Source: a virus. Taken from it: 46,856 nt of DNA. The position numbers and the translations under genes are program-made. The notes beneath the pieces are model-generated. The model searched no databases and was not told the DNA's origin. It saw nothing but the letters and a program-made list of their open reading frames with translations. Shown here in pieces: positions 28,435 through 35,678 of this stretch. How positions within the stretch are numbered: position 1 is the stretch's first letter; the number at the start of each line of letters is the position of its first letter. Location: IMG/VR virus record IMGVR_UViG_3300044825_002732, positions 1 through 46,856 of that record; one strand, 5' to 3'.

Positions 28435-28845
28435 CTAGCTTTCTTTAATATCTTTAAAGATCTCTTCAAGTTTTTTACGTGCATCTTCCACAGAACTGAT
28501 ATATCCCATCTTTGAAGAAGGTTTTACCATGCCACCTGGACTATAAACCTCAATACTATCTGAAGTATTTTGAATATAATCATTATATACATCTATTATT
28601 TTTTTATCTTTAGTTTCTGTCATTGTAATAACTTTATCAGGTCTTACAATAAAGAAATCATCAGAAGATAATTCTATCCATGGTTTAACTTTAACAAAAG
28701 TTCCATTTTGATTAGTGATTGTTTTAACTGTAACTGGATTTTGTAAGACGATCACAGTATCTCCATCATTTTCATCTATCATGATTAGTGATAGAATTTC
28801 TTCACCAGAAACTAATTTTAAGATACAATAAAATTCTTCTCCCAT
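28435..28845 (-). CDS. Sm-like protein, paralogue A
   Basis: A 136-residue protein starting MGEEFYCILKLVSGEEILSL. The first ~95 residues align by eye with the proteins at 12128-12439 and 11890-12144: LVSGEEI, LQNP, VKPWIELSSDDFFIV and DKVITMTETKDKKIIDVYND. Its extra C-terminus is a hydrophilic linker (SPGGMVKPSSKMGY) plus a helix. The fold guess is an Sm/LSm-type barrel, possibly RNA-binding. Its ATG overlaps the UvsW stop by one base, so it is produced with UvsW. I know no T4 counterpart. Confidence 0.7.
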   Translation of the reverse strand: MGEEFYCILKLVSGEEILSLIMIDENDGDTVIVLQNPVTVKTITNQNGTFVKVKPWIELSSDDFFIVRPDKVITMTETKDKKIIDVYNDYIQNTSDSIEVYSPGGMVKPSSKMGYISSVEDARKKLEEIFKDIKES

Positions 28846-30308
28846 TAGTTTTTAAGCGGAATATTTACGATTTCATAATTGAAATTTTCTTCATTATAAA
28901 TTTTAATTCTTTCTATTAGATGATTTAAAGTGTAATTTTTCTTTGATTTATAACTGATATCATCAGCAATATCATATAAAGTTGCTTTTGTTTTTTGATC
29001 TCCTTTTCTCAAAACTCTTCCAATTGATTGGAGATTACGGATTCTTGATTTACTAGGTGAAGCAAAAATAACATTATGTAAATTTTTAATATTAATTCCT
29101 GTACTGAAAGTTCCATACGATGCCACGATAATTGCATTGTTTTCTCTTTCAGTAATTTCTCTAACTTTTTCTCTGTCTTCAGTGTCTACTCCTCCATGTA
29201 CAAAAAAGACATGTTGGTTATCAGACTTGCTATTATTTATCAGTTCATACAAAGGTTGACCGTGACCTTCTACTCTAGAAAAAAGAATTAGAGTATTTCC
29301 CTTAAGATCTAAAGCAAGATTTCTAATAAATTTATTTCTTCTTTCATGATTAATAATATACTGAACTTCATCCTCAAAAGTTTCAAATTTACTTGGTGGG
29401 TGTTTCAATAGAAGAATATTAATATCTAATGTAGCTACATGACCTTTCTTCATCAATTCATCAGTTCTGATAATTTTGTAAGAAGGTCCAAATAAACCTT
29501 CTAAAACCCATTTATGTGTTTGTGTTCCATCAAGTGTTCCAGTAAACCCAAAACGATATTTTGCATCGGAAAGTTTTGTCATTATAGATACTAATGACTT
29601 TGATTTAAACTGGTGTGCTTCATCTCCAACGACCACATTAAATCTTGAGAAATATTGTCGGGGAAGTTTGTAGATGGACTGCCAGGTTGTAATAATTACT
29701 TGAGAGTCAGTTTCTCGTTCTTTTCCAGCGTAAATCTTGTGGCAAAATGAACCCACATCCCATCCATAATCTTCAAAATCTTTATACATCTGCTCTACAA
29801 GGGATGTCGTTGGAACGACTATCAGAGTATTTTGTCCTTTCTCAACGTAGTATCTCACAATTGAATATATCATCAACGACTTTCCAGAAGCAGTTGGAGA
29901 TATCAGCAACTTTCTATTATGTCTTAAAGCGTCGTATACTCCCTCAACTTGATACTCACGGGGAGAGTACTTGCAGATAGAATTCATATAATCTTTCACA
30001 CCTTCTTTTGAGATATTTTCGTTTACCTCAAAAGGAAGACCATAAAATTTATTATTGACAAACTCGTAGGTATATTCATGATTCTCGCAGAAGCGAATGA
30101 GTTTATCTAGAAGACCTACGTATATCTCACCATTCTGTGTATTAAATAGGCGAATTTTTCCGTCCCAATATTTGTTGCGAAACTGGGGCATGAACTTTGC
30201 GCCTGGCACATCAAAGGTAAATTGATCCGCCAACTCATAATATATGTGTGGTTCTGCTTTTACCTGAAGATATACCTCATTCTTTTTAGATATAACCAAA
30301 TGTGACAT
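28845..30308 (-). CDS. uvsW: UvsW helicase
   Basis: A 487-residue superfamily 2 helicase. The N-terminal ~100 residues form the small substrate-binding domain. Motifs follow: SPTASGKS (Walker A), VPTTSLVEQM, GDEAHQFK (DEAH-type), GFTGT, then VASYGTFSTG and IGRVLRKGD (motif VI with arginine finger). T4 UvsW unwinds R-loops and Holliday junctions and shifts replication from origins to recombination. Length is close to T4 (503). A late-type AATAAATA precedes it, matching T4, where UvsW is a late protein. Confidence 0.95.
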   Translation of the reverse strand: MSHLVISKKNEVYLQVKAEPHIYYELADQFTFDVPGAKFMPQFRNKYWDGKIRLFNTQNGEIYVGLLDKLIRFCENHEYTYEFVNNKFYGLPFEVNENISKEGVKDYMNSICKYSPREYQVEGVYDALRHNRKLLISPTASGKSLMIYSIVRYYVEKGQNTLIVVPTTSLVEQMYKDFEDYGWDVGSFCHKIYAGKERETDSQVIITTWQSIYKLPRQYFSRFNVVVGDEAHQFKSKSLVSIMTKLSDAKYRFGFTGTLDGTQTHKWVLEGLFGPSYKIIRTDELMKKGHVATLDINILLLKHPPSKFETFEDEVQYIINHERRNKFIRNLALDLKGNTLILFSRVEGHGQPLYELINNSKSDNQHVFFVHGGVDTEDREKVREITERENNAIIVASYGTFSTGINIKNLHNVIFASPSKSRIRNLQSIGRVLRKGDQKTKATLYDIADDISYKSKKNYTLNHLIERIKIYNEENFNYEIVNIPLKN

Positions 30309-30329
30309 ACGTTCATATCAATACAAAAA

Positions 30330-30337
30330 TATTTATT
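30330..30337 (-). promoter_or_regulatory. T4-type late promoter (AATAAATA) for uvsW
   Basis: AATAAATA 22 bases before the UvsW ATG, directly after the terminator at 30343-30366. T4 uvsW is also expressed late. Confidence 0.55.
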
Positions 30338-30342
30338 GACAT

Positions 30343-30366
30343 AAAAAAGGGGGTCAATTGAACCCC
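30343..30366 (-). terminator. Rho-independent terminator at the end of uvsY
   Basis: GGGGT, a 7-base AT-rich loop and ACCCC pair on the minus strand, followed by six T residues. The hairpin includes the uvsY stop codon. Confidence 0.75.
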
Positions 30367-30785
30367 GCTTGGAATCGATGCCACTCAATAGCATTTTTAA
30401 TTTGGTATGTTCTATTAGAAATTGTTTTGATAATTTCTTCTAAAAACTTAAGCATAATATCATAATATCTTATCTTAAGTTCTACTTTACTTAATTTTTC
30501 ATCACCATCCATATATCGTTGCAGTGCTTCTTTGTCTCTAACTTTATATGGAAATGGTTCTTTCTCATAAACTTCTATAGGAGACTTTCCAGTATAGTAA
30601 TTGTAGCGTTCAAGTTTAACTCTATTAAAAGTTTCTCTTGCCTTTTCACGCAGAAGAGTAATTGTGTTATATAGTGTATAATACTTAGAGTGAAGTTGAG
30701 GAATTTTTAAAGACTCATCGTGCAAATTATCGGGATCTATGACAGAATCTCTTTGCCACATTTCCTGAATTTCGTCCAAATTCAT
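30354..30785 (-). CDS. uvsY: UvsY recombination mediator
   Basis: A 143-residue homologue of T4 UvsY (137 residues), which loads UvsX onto gp32-coated single-stranded DNA as a hexamer. Aligned blocks are MNLDEIQEMWQRDSVIDPDN at the start, LERYNYYTGK in the middle (T4 has LDYYSGRG), and IKNAIEWHRFQAG at the C-terminus. It lacks ATPase motifs, as expected. It overlaps the gp3-like gene by 4 bases and ends in a terminator. Confidence 0.93.
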   Translation of the reverse strand: MNLDEIQEMWQRDSVIDPDNLHDESLKIPQLHSKYYTLYNTITLLREKARETFNRVKLERYNYYTGKSPIEVYEKEPFPYKVRDKEALQRYMDGDEKLSKVELKIRYYDIMLKFLEEIIKTISNRTYQIKNAIEWHRFQAGFN

Positions 30786-31327
30786 AAGCGATTGTTGTTT
30801 TTATCTAGGACATTATAGACAGTATACTTGAAAACAGCTTCTGATGTAAAGTATTGAACGTCGGTTTGTGTTGAATCAAATTCTAGTGAAGATAAAGAGA
30901 TTGGAAATAAGTCTTTGAATTTAACAATAATATTTGTATTAAAATTACTATCTAAAATGTATAAAGATCCATCACTAAATGCTCTTTTTGGATCTTGGAT
31001 ACCATCTTCATCAGAAATTAAATTTTTATATTCAGATGTAGTTTCTGGAAATCCAATTCCTGTAATCCAATTATGAATTGCCATGTAGTTCGTCATATCT
31101 TCATCAACCAAAAATCTTAATGAAAAATCTCCATATTCTATTTTGTTTCCAGGAATATCTAGATCTTTGAGATATGATGGTTGAGTTTCTGTTCCTAATA
31201 CGATATCAGGTATTTTTGCACGATTACAAAAAAAGGACACTTTTGGTTCTTTTGATAAAGTAAATTTAAACCCAACTGGTGAGAGAAAATTTCTATTTGA
31301 AATTTGTTTCGCAAGTGCATTTGCCAT
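30782..31327 (-). CDS. gp3: Tail tube-family protein, probable tail completion protein (gp3-like)
   Basis: A 181-residue protein of the T4 tail-tube-like fold: FKFTLSKEPKVSFFCNRAKI, then LDIPGNKIEYGDFSLRFLVD and EDMTNYMAIHNWITGIGFPE. The same strand order appears in the real tube protein at 37385-37975. In marine T4-like phages the gene between gp23 and uvsY is annotated gp3, which caps the tail tube and stabilises the sheath. I follow that by position and fold. A baseplate tube-initiator relative (gp54) is the alternative. Confidence 0.65.
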   Translation of the reverse strand: MANALAKQISNRNFLSPVGFKFTLSKEPKVSFFCNRAKIPDIVLGTETQPSYLKDLDIPGNKIEYGDFSLRFLVDEDMTNYMAIHNWITGIGFPETTSEYKNLISDEDGIQDPKRAFSDGSLYILDSNFNTNIIVKFKDLFPISLSSLEFDSTQTDVQYFTSEAVFKYTVYNVLDKNNNRL

Positions 31328-31329
31328 TA

Positions 31330-31500
31330 TTATTTTAATTTAATATTAACTGGTTCTAGAGTAAATTTTGTATTTGGTACTGGTCTAGATCCTGGACCAA
31401 ATTGCCCTTTTTTTGATTTATTTAAATTTTCTTGTGATTTTTTATCTAAAGGAATTACGTTCCTAGATAAGTCTTCTTGAAACTGAATGAAAGATTTCAT
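31330..31500 (-). CDS. 56-residue protein with capsid-targeting-like N-terminus
   Basis: A short ORF starting MKSFIQFQEDLSRNVIPLDK and ending FTLEPVNIKLK. The first eight residues resemble the T4 internal-protein tag MKTYQEFI and those at 5116 and 43530 here. The cut site is F-Q-E, less typical than L/I-x-E. The rest is basic, with KSKKGQFGPGSRP, probably unstructured. It lies between the gp23 terminator and the gp3-like gene (ATG 3 bases after its stop). The clear start, position and tag make translation likely. Packaging in the head is inference. Confidence 0.65.
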   Translation of the reverse strand: MKSFIQFQEDLSRNVIPLDKKSQENLNKSKKGQFGPGSRPVPNTKFTLEPVNIKLK

Positions 31501-31518
31501 TTTTTTATTTTATTTAGA

Positions 31519-31547
31519 TAAAAAAAGACCCCTCCTGAGAGGGGTCT
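31519..31547 (-). terminator. Strong rho-independent terminator after gp23
   Basis: AGACCCCTC and GAGGGGTCT form a perfect 9-bp stem with a 4-base loop, followed by seven T residues on the minus strand. It lies 18 bases after the gp23 stop, as expected behind the most abundant virion transcript. Confidence 0.93.
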
Positions 31548-31565
31548 GGAAAAATGTGAATTAAA

Positions 31566-32978
31566 TCACATAAGATTGGCAACTTTAACTCTTCTGTAGT
31601 ATACGTTGGAGTTGGTTGCGATATTGTCTGGTGCTGTTGCAGCAGCGCCGCCCTTAGCAAATGGATTTGCAACGATTCCATAACGAGTCTTAAATCCAAT
31701 TTTTGGCTGGAAGGTCTGCTCGCCAACAGCACGTACCATCTGGAGGGGTACATATGGGCAGTAGAAGAGACCAGCATCATAAGGACTTGCACCCTTATAT
31801 CCAACAACGTAGAACTGGTTAGCAGCAACGTTTGCGGAATATGGATCGATGTATACTCTGTACTTACCTTGGAGAACACCTGCAAAGGTGTTACCAGTGT
31901 CATCAACCTGGAGGTTTGCGTTGAGTGCTGGGGTGTAATCGAGAACACCTGCCATGGTGAGTGCGGAAGCAACGTCAGCAGAGCAGAGGATCATATTACC
32001 CTTTCCTCTACGAGTCTGCTGTGCAATTGCGTTTGCATCGCGCTCGATTTGGAAAATTAGACCCTTAAACTTCTCAACTGACCAACGACCGTTGGAGTCA
32101 ACATCGAGGTCGAAAGTACCAGCAGTAGCGGTATTTACCTGAGCACCAGGAACAGCAACCTTATAAATGGTACGGATGATTTCGCGGTTGATCTCAGCAA
32201 GAATCTCAGTTGAGAGAATGTTTGCGAGTTCCGCTTCAGCATTCAGACCATGGATTGCCTTGAGGTCCTGAGCGAGTTCTAGTGAATACTCAGCCTTGAG
32301 TGCGCGTGACTTGGCAGTAACGGTAAGCTTCTCAATTGAGAATGCCATCTCGTTAAAGTAAGTTCCACTGCCACCATCGCCAAGTGCTTCAGACTCACCA
32401 GTTGACATACCCTCGCCTACGTTGTATGCGAGTTGGTTTGCAGTTGTTGAGTCAAGGATTGAAGGATTGCTACCAGACTGTGCTGAAGTAGTACCTAAAC
32501 CAACTGAACCATCAATAAATCCATTGCTTAGATTACGTGCCTTATTCTGACCTGAGAATGTAGAATCTACTTCGTTGTAGAAAGTCTCAGTACCTGTCTG
32601 ACTGTTATAACGTGAACGCATCGCAAAGATGAGTCCAGTAGGTCCGTTCATTGGTTGAACGCCACAAAGATCATAAGCAATCAGATTTGGCATTGAACGT
32701 CTGATCAGTGAGATCAGAACAGGATCAAAACCTGCAACAGGTGTTCCAGTAGTATTTCCAGCACTACCAGTGTATCCACCTTGAAGGCCTGCACCAGCAA
32801 AACTTTGAGTTGGTGCTTCTGAAAGGAATGAACGCTCCTCACGGAGTTCTCTTTCTTGGTTTTCTAGCAGGATAGCAGTTACCGCTCTACGATGTGAATC
32901 TTTGATTTGATCCATTCCTTGATAATCAAGGATCGGTGCCCACTTCTCCTGCAGATATTCTGCGTTGTACATCTGCAT
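31566..32978 (-). CDS. gp23: Major capsid protein (gp23)
   Basis: A 470-residue homologue of T4 gp23 (521), HK97 fold. Aligned blocks are ELREERSFLSEAPTQSF, PNLIAYDLCGVQPMNGPTGL, SRALKAEYSLELAQDLKAIH, FAGVLQGKYRVYIDPYSAN and GFKTRYGIVANPFAKGG. The N-terminal 54 residues end in FLSE before APTQ, matching the T4 FLTE/A site, so the gp21 protease should cut after Glu54. Shells of this protein form around the gp22 core on the gp20 portal. A ribosome binding site AGAGGT precedes the ATG. I see no perfect late promoter; TTATAAAG lies upstream. Confidence 0.98.
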   Translation of the reverse strand: MQMYNAEYLQEKWAPILDYQGMDQIKDSHRRAVTAILLENQERELREERSFLSEAPTQSFAGAGLQGGYTGSAGNTTGTPVAGFDPVLISLIRRSMPNLIAYDLCGVQPMNGPTGLIFAMRSRYNSQTGTETFYNEVDSTFSGQNKARNLSNGFIDGSVGLGTTSAQSGSNPSILDSTTANQLAYNVGEGMSTGESEALGDGGSGTYFNEMAFSIEKLTVTAKSRALKAEYSLELAQDLKAIHGLNAEAELANILSTEILAEINREIIRTIYKVAVPGAQVNTATAGTFDLDVDSNGRWSVEKFKGLIFQIERDANAIAQQTRRGKGNMILCSADVASALTMAGVLDYTPALNANLQVDDTGNTFAGVLQGKYRVYIDPYSANVAANQFYVVGYKGASPYDAGLFYCPYVPLQMVRAVGEQTFQPKIGFKTRYGIVANPFAKGGAAATAPDNIATNSNVYYRRVKVANLM

Positions 32979-33027
32979 TGAAATTTACCTCTTTAAAAAA
33001 GTTTTGTTTGACTTTATAATTTAAAAA

Positions 33028-34245
33028 TCACTTTTTAGCGACTCTACTGAGAGTTTGAAGATATGCCTCCATGATTGGGGAAACTGAAGTTGACTCAGAT
33101 CCTTCATATGAAACATCCTCTGATAAATTCTCAGTTACATCTCTTTGAGTACCAGTATTTGTTGGGAAATATGATTCCCTCAGAGTTACTAGTTTCTCAC
33201 GATAGTTCTCTTCACTATCAAACTCAACATTTTCTGCAAGAGAAGCGAGTTTGTCTTTCTGAGAAAGTGCGAGACCCTCAGCGACTTCAGCAAAGATTAC
33301 ATCAGCAACTGACTCCGCTAATCTTCTATTTAGAGCAACATTTCTTTCGATTTGCTCGTTGAGTTTTGCTTCCATTTCATCAAGTTTATCTACCATACTC
33401 TCTAGAACATCATATCTATCTTCAGGAATTGTTACATAATGATCTTCAAAAAGACTCTTCATTCCGGCAAGGAATGATTCGGTCATTTCAGTCTTAAGAC
33501 CGTGCTCGACTGCGAGTGCATTCTCTTGAATCCACTCATCAGCGACATACTCTAGATAAGTATCAACACGATCTACAAGACCTTCTTTAATAATTTCGAT
33601 TTCTTCTACGAGTGCTTGCTCGTATGAAGCTTGAAGTTCTTCTTTAATATCAGCAACCTTAGATTTGATTGCTGCTTCAAAAATAGTACGTGCTTTCTCT
33701 TGGAATTCCTCAGAAAGATCTTCACCTTCAAGAAGAGCATTAACATCTTCTTCGATGTCAAATTCTTCTTTCTTCATTTTTTTACCACCCTCTTCTTCCT
33801 CCTCTTCTTCTTCCTCTTCTTCTTCCTCCTCTTCTTCTTCCTCCTCCTCTTTCTTACCGTGCTTTGCTTCTGCTACGGTTTCTTCTTCATCTTCGACGAT
33901 TTCTTCATCAATTAGATCTTCATCTTCTTCAGTTTCTTCCTTTACACCTTGCCCAGGAAGACCTACAGGAGTAGCGGATGTGTGAGGAGCTTCAGCAGAA
34001 GATGCTTTAGCATTTACTACGTTTCTTACTTGAGCAAGAGTTGCTCCTGGTGTTTTTAGTGTTGCTGAGTCGTCGTCTGGACGATAGTTTTCTGGAGTAG
34101 GGCCACCTAAATCCTCCCAAGCACCAGTCTGCCCTGGAATCATTACTCCAGAAGCATTCTGTGCAATATTGTGCATTGGTTCGGCAGATGCAGCCCCTTT
34201 GGTTACTACGTTTTCCATTTCTTGTAAATTTCTACCAACGGACAT
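33028..34245 (-). CDS. gp22: Prohead scaffold core protein (gp22) with 20-Glu run
   Basis: A 405-residue acidic, coiled-coil-rich scaffold protein, longer than T4 gp22 (269). The core is removed by the gp21 protease as the head matures. The C-terminal ~250 residues align with the family (VTIPEDRYDVLESMVDKLDE, SPIMEAYLQTLSRVAKK). The N-terminal part is disordered, with GAASAEP segments and a run of 20 glutamates (33790-33849) between lysine clusters. A perfect TATAAATA promoter lies 32 bases upstream. It sits between gp21 and gp23, as in T4. Confidence 0.93.
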   Translation of the reverse strand: MSVGRNLQEMENVVTKGAASAEPMHNIAQNASGVMIPGQTGAWEDLGGPTPENYRPDDDSATLKTPGATLAQVRNVVNAKASSAEAPHTSATPVGLPGQGVKEETEEDEDLIDEEIVEDEEETVAEAKHGKKEEEEEEEEEEEEEEEEEEEEGGKKMKKEEFDIEEDVNALLEGEDLSEEFQEKARTIFEAAIKSKVADIKEELQASYEQALVEEIEIIKEGLVDRVDTYLEYVADEWIQENALAVEHGLKTEMTESFLAGMKSLFEDHYVTIPEDRYDVLESMVDKLDEMEAKLNEQIERNVALNRRLAESVADVIFAEVAEGLALSQKDKLASLAENVEFDSEENYREKLVTLRESYFPTNTGTQRDVTENLSEDVSYEGSESTSVSPIMEAYLQTLSRVAKK

Positions 34246-34276
34246 TTTTAGATTGTTTTGTGTTATAATCTATATT

Positions 34277-34284
34277 TATTTATA
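34277..34284 (-). promoter_or_regulatory. T4-type late promoter (TATAAATA) for gp22-gp23
   Basis: Perfect TATAAATA on the minus strand, followed by AATAT, 32 bases before the gp22 ATG. It would give strong late expression of scaffold and capsid. Confidence 0.75.
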
Positions 34285-34286
34285 AT

Positions 34287-34937
34287 TTATAGATTTGAAA
34301 GAAAATCTTGGAATAATTGTAACTTATGTTCTTGAAGTTTTCTTTCATCAATTAATGTATTAATTCTACGCTTTGTAGACTCTGCAAGTCTTTCACGAAG
34401 AATTCCACCTTCCCATACCCATTCTTTTCCTTCCATAATTCCTTGAACAAAAGCATCAGGAGCTGAAGGATCTGCAACAATATCTGCTGCAGTTGCTAAC
34501 ATAAAATCTTCACCGACAATCTTATGCCCCTCATTCGTCATTTTTAATGAACCAACACCACGAGAAGAAACTCCTAGACAAACACCTTCACCAATTAGTG
34601 ATTTTGCAATCTTACCCATTGGTGTTTCAAGAAGTTGTGCCTTACCTCTAAAATTTGTTCCATCTTGTTCAAGAGAAACAATTTTATGAGAAACTCTATC
34701 AAGATTAACAGTAGGACCATCTGGATGTCCTAGTTCACCAAGAGCACGACCTTTGGAAACAAATGATTCATTGTATCTCTTTACCTCACGGGCAAGAGTT
34801 TGCATTGGATACATTCTTCCATTACGATTGCAAATATCACCTTGAAGGAAAATTCCTTCAATAAACATTTTCTTTTCAGCACCTTTCCCTTCAGTGATGA
34901 ATTTTACTTGTGATACTTCTTCTGTGATGAGTTTCAT
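34287..34937 (-). CDS. gp21: Prohead core protease (gp21)
   Basis: A 216-residue serine protease that matures the head by cutting scaffold and capsid proteins after (L/I)-x-E. Catalytic candidates are His71 in LGELGHPDGP and Ser124/Ser125 in CLGVSSRGVG, the pattern of the T4 prohead protease family. VKFITEGKG near the N-terminus contains an I-T-E site that could be a self-cleavage point. Length equals T4 gp21 (212). It should recognise the FLSE site in gp23 and the tag ends noted at 5116, 43530 and 12699. Confidence 0.95.
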   Translation of the reverse strand: MKLITEEVSQVKFITEGKGAEKKMFIEGIFLQGDICNRNGRMYPMQTLAREVKRYNESFVSKGRALGELGHPDGPTVNLDRVSHKIVSLEQDGTNFRGKAQLLETPMGKIAKSLIGEGVCLGVSSRGVGSLKMTNEGHKIVGEDFMLATAADIVADPSAPDAFVQGIMEGKEWVWEGGILRERLAESTKRRINTLIDERKLQEHKLQLFQDFLSNL

Positions 34938-34938
34938 T

Positions 34939-35484
34939 TTATTCTGATACTAGAGTGACTACTTCTGAAATATTAAAAAACGTGTTAGGATCGTCAGTCA
35001 AACATGCAACCTTTACACTTCGATAAGCTGATGCTCCACTAATATTTGGAGAAGTTACAGATGAACTATTAAAATTAATTGTTACTGAAGAATCGTCCAT
35101 AGCAATAATTGCATTATGAGATGTATTAAGACCTACTGTAGATGATCCAGAAATTGTTATATAATCAGTAACTTCAAATGGATTACTTACATTTGCATCA
35201 AATAATAGTTTTGTAGTAGTACCAGTAATAATTCCTGATATTACTTGACGCCTCATAGTTTCTTTTAAAATATCAGTACCATAAGGAACAATATGAAAAC
35301 TATTTCTATTTACAACTGGATTTGTTCCAATGGCAACATATCCACCTGCAGTAACTGATGAAGTAGAACCAATCGTAATTCTCAAATATCCACTTTTTAA
35401 AGCAATTGGTACACTTGTCGTTGCAACTCCAGCACTTGGAGTTATTCTAGGAATAATAGTATCCTGAATGACTTTAGTTGCCAT
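34939..35484 (-). CDS. Beta-rich protein in the gp68 position
   Basis: A 181-residue Ser/Thr/Val-rich protein starting MATKVIQDTIIPRITPSAGV. It has regular short strands (YLRITIGSTSSVTAGGYVAI, NAIIAMDDSSVTINFN) and no acidic coiled coil. It therefore does not look like T4 gp68, the prohead core protein found here in T4. It resembles a small virion decoration or adaptor protein. Overlaps are TAATG with gp67 and one base short of gp21. Made with prohead genes from the promoter at 35671-35678. Function unknown. Confidence 0.65.
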   Translation of the reverse strand: MATKVIQDTIIPRITPSAGVATTSVPIALKSGYLRITIGSTSSVTAGGYVAIGTNPVVNRNSFHIVPYGTDILKETMRRQVISGIITGTTTKLLFDANVSNPFEVTDYITISGSSTVGLNTSHNAIIAMDDSSVTINFNSSSVTSPNISGASAYRSVKVACLTDDPNTFFNISEVVTLVSE

Positions 35485-35645
35485 TATTCTTGTTCTCCTT
35501 CATTAGCATCAAACATCATTGTTGCAACTTGTGGACGAATAGAATCTACCCTTTCAGAAGCTTTCATGTATAATATTTGTTTAATTTGATCAGAAATTTC
35601 TGAAGGAGTACTATCAGTTGCAATCAAATCTATAAGTTCTTCCAT
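35484..35645 (-). CDS. gp67: Prohead core protein gp67-like
   Basis: A 53-residue acidic protein: MEELIDLIATDSTPSEISDQ, a helix with YMKASERVDSIRPQVATMMF, and an acidic end (DANEGEQE). T4 gp67, the small core protein directly after gp20, starts MEGLIEAI and has a helical body and acidic tail, so size, position and N-terminus agree. It is somewhat shorter than T4 gp67 (80). Its own TATAAATA promoter lies 26 bases upstream and the stop overlaps the next ATG (TAATG). Confidence 0.75.
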   Translation of the reverse strand: MEELIDLIATDSTPSEISDQIKQILYMKASERVDSIRPQVATMMFDANEGEQE

Positions 35646-35670
35646 AAAAATTATTTTATAATTATAAGAT

Positions 35671-35678
35671 TATTTATA
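35671..35678 (-). promoter_or_regulatory. T4-type late promoter (TATAAATA) for gp67-gp21
   Basis: Perfect TATAAATA 26 bases before the gp67 ATG; it includes the TAA stop of gp20. Confidence 0.7.

Noticed and set aside
31511-31518. TCTAAATA before the 31330-31500 gene
   Set aside because: One mismatch inside the conserved core and very close to the gp23 terminator; possible, but not strong enough to list as a promoter.
34939-35484. T4 gp68 assignment by position
   Set aside because: The protein is beta-rich with no acidic coiled coil, unlike gp68; only the location agrees.
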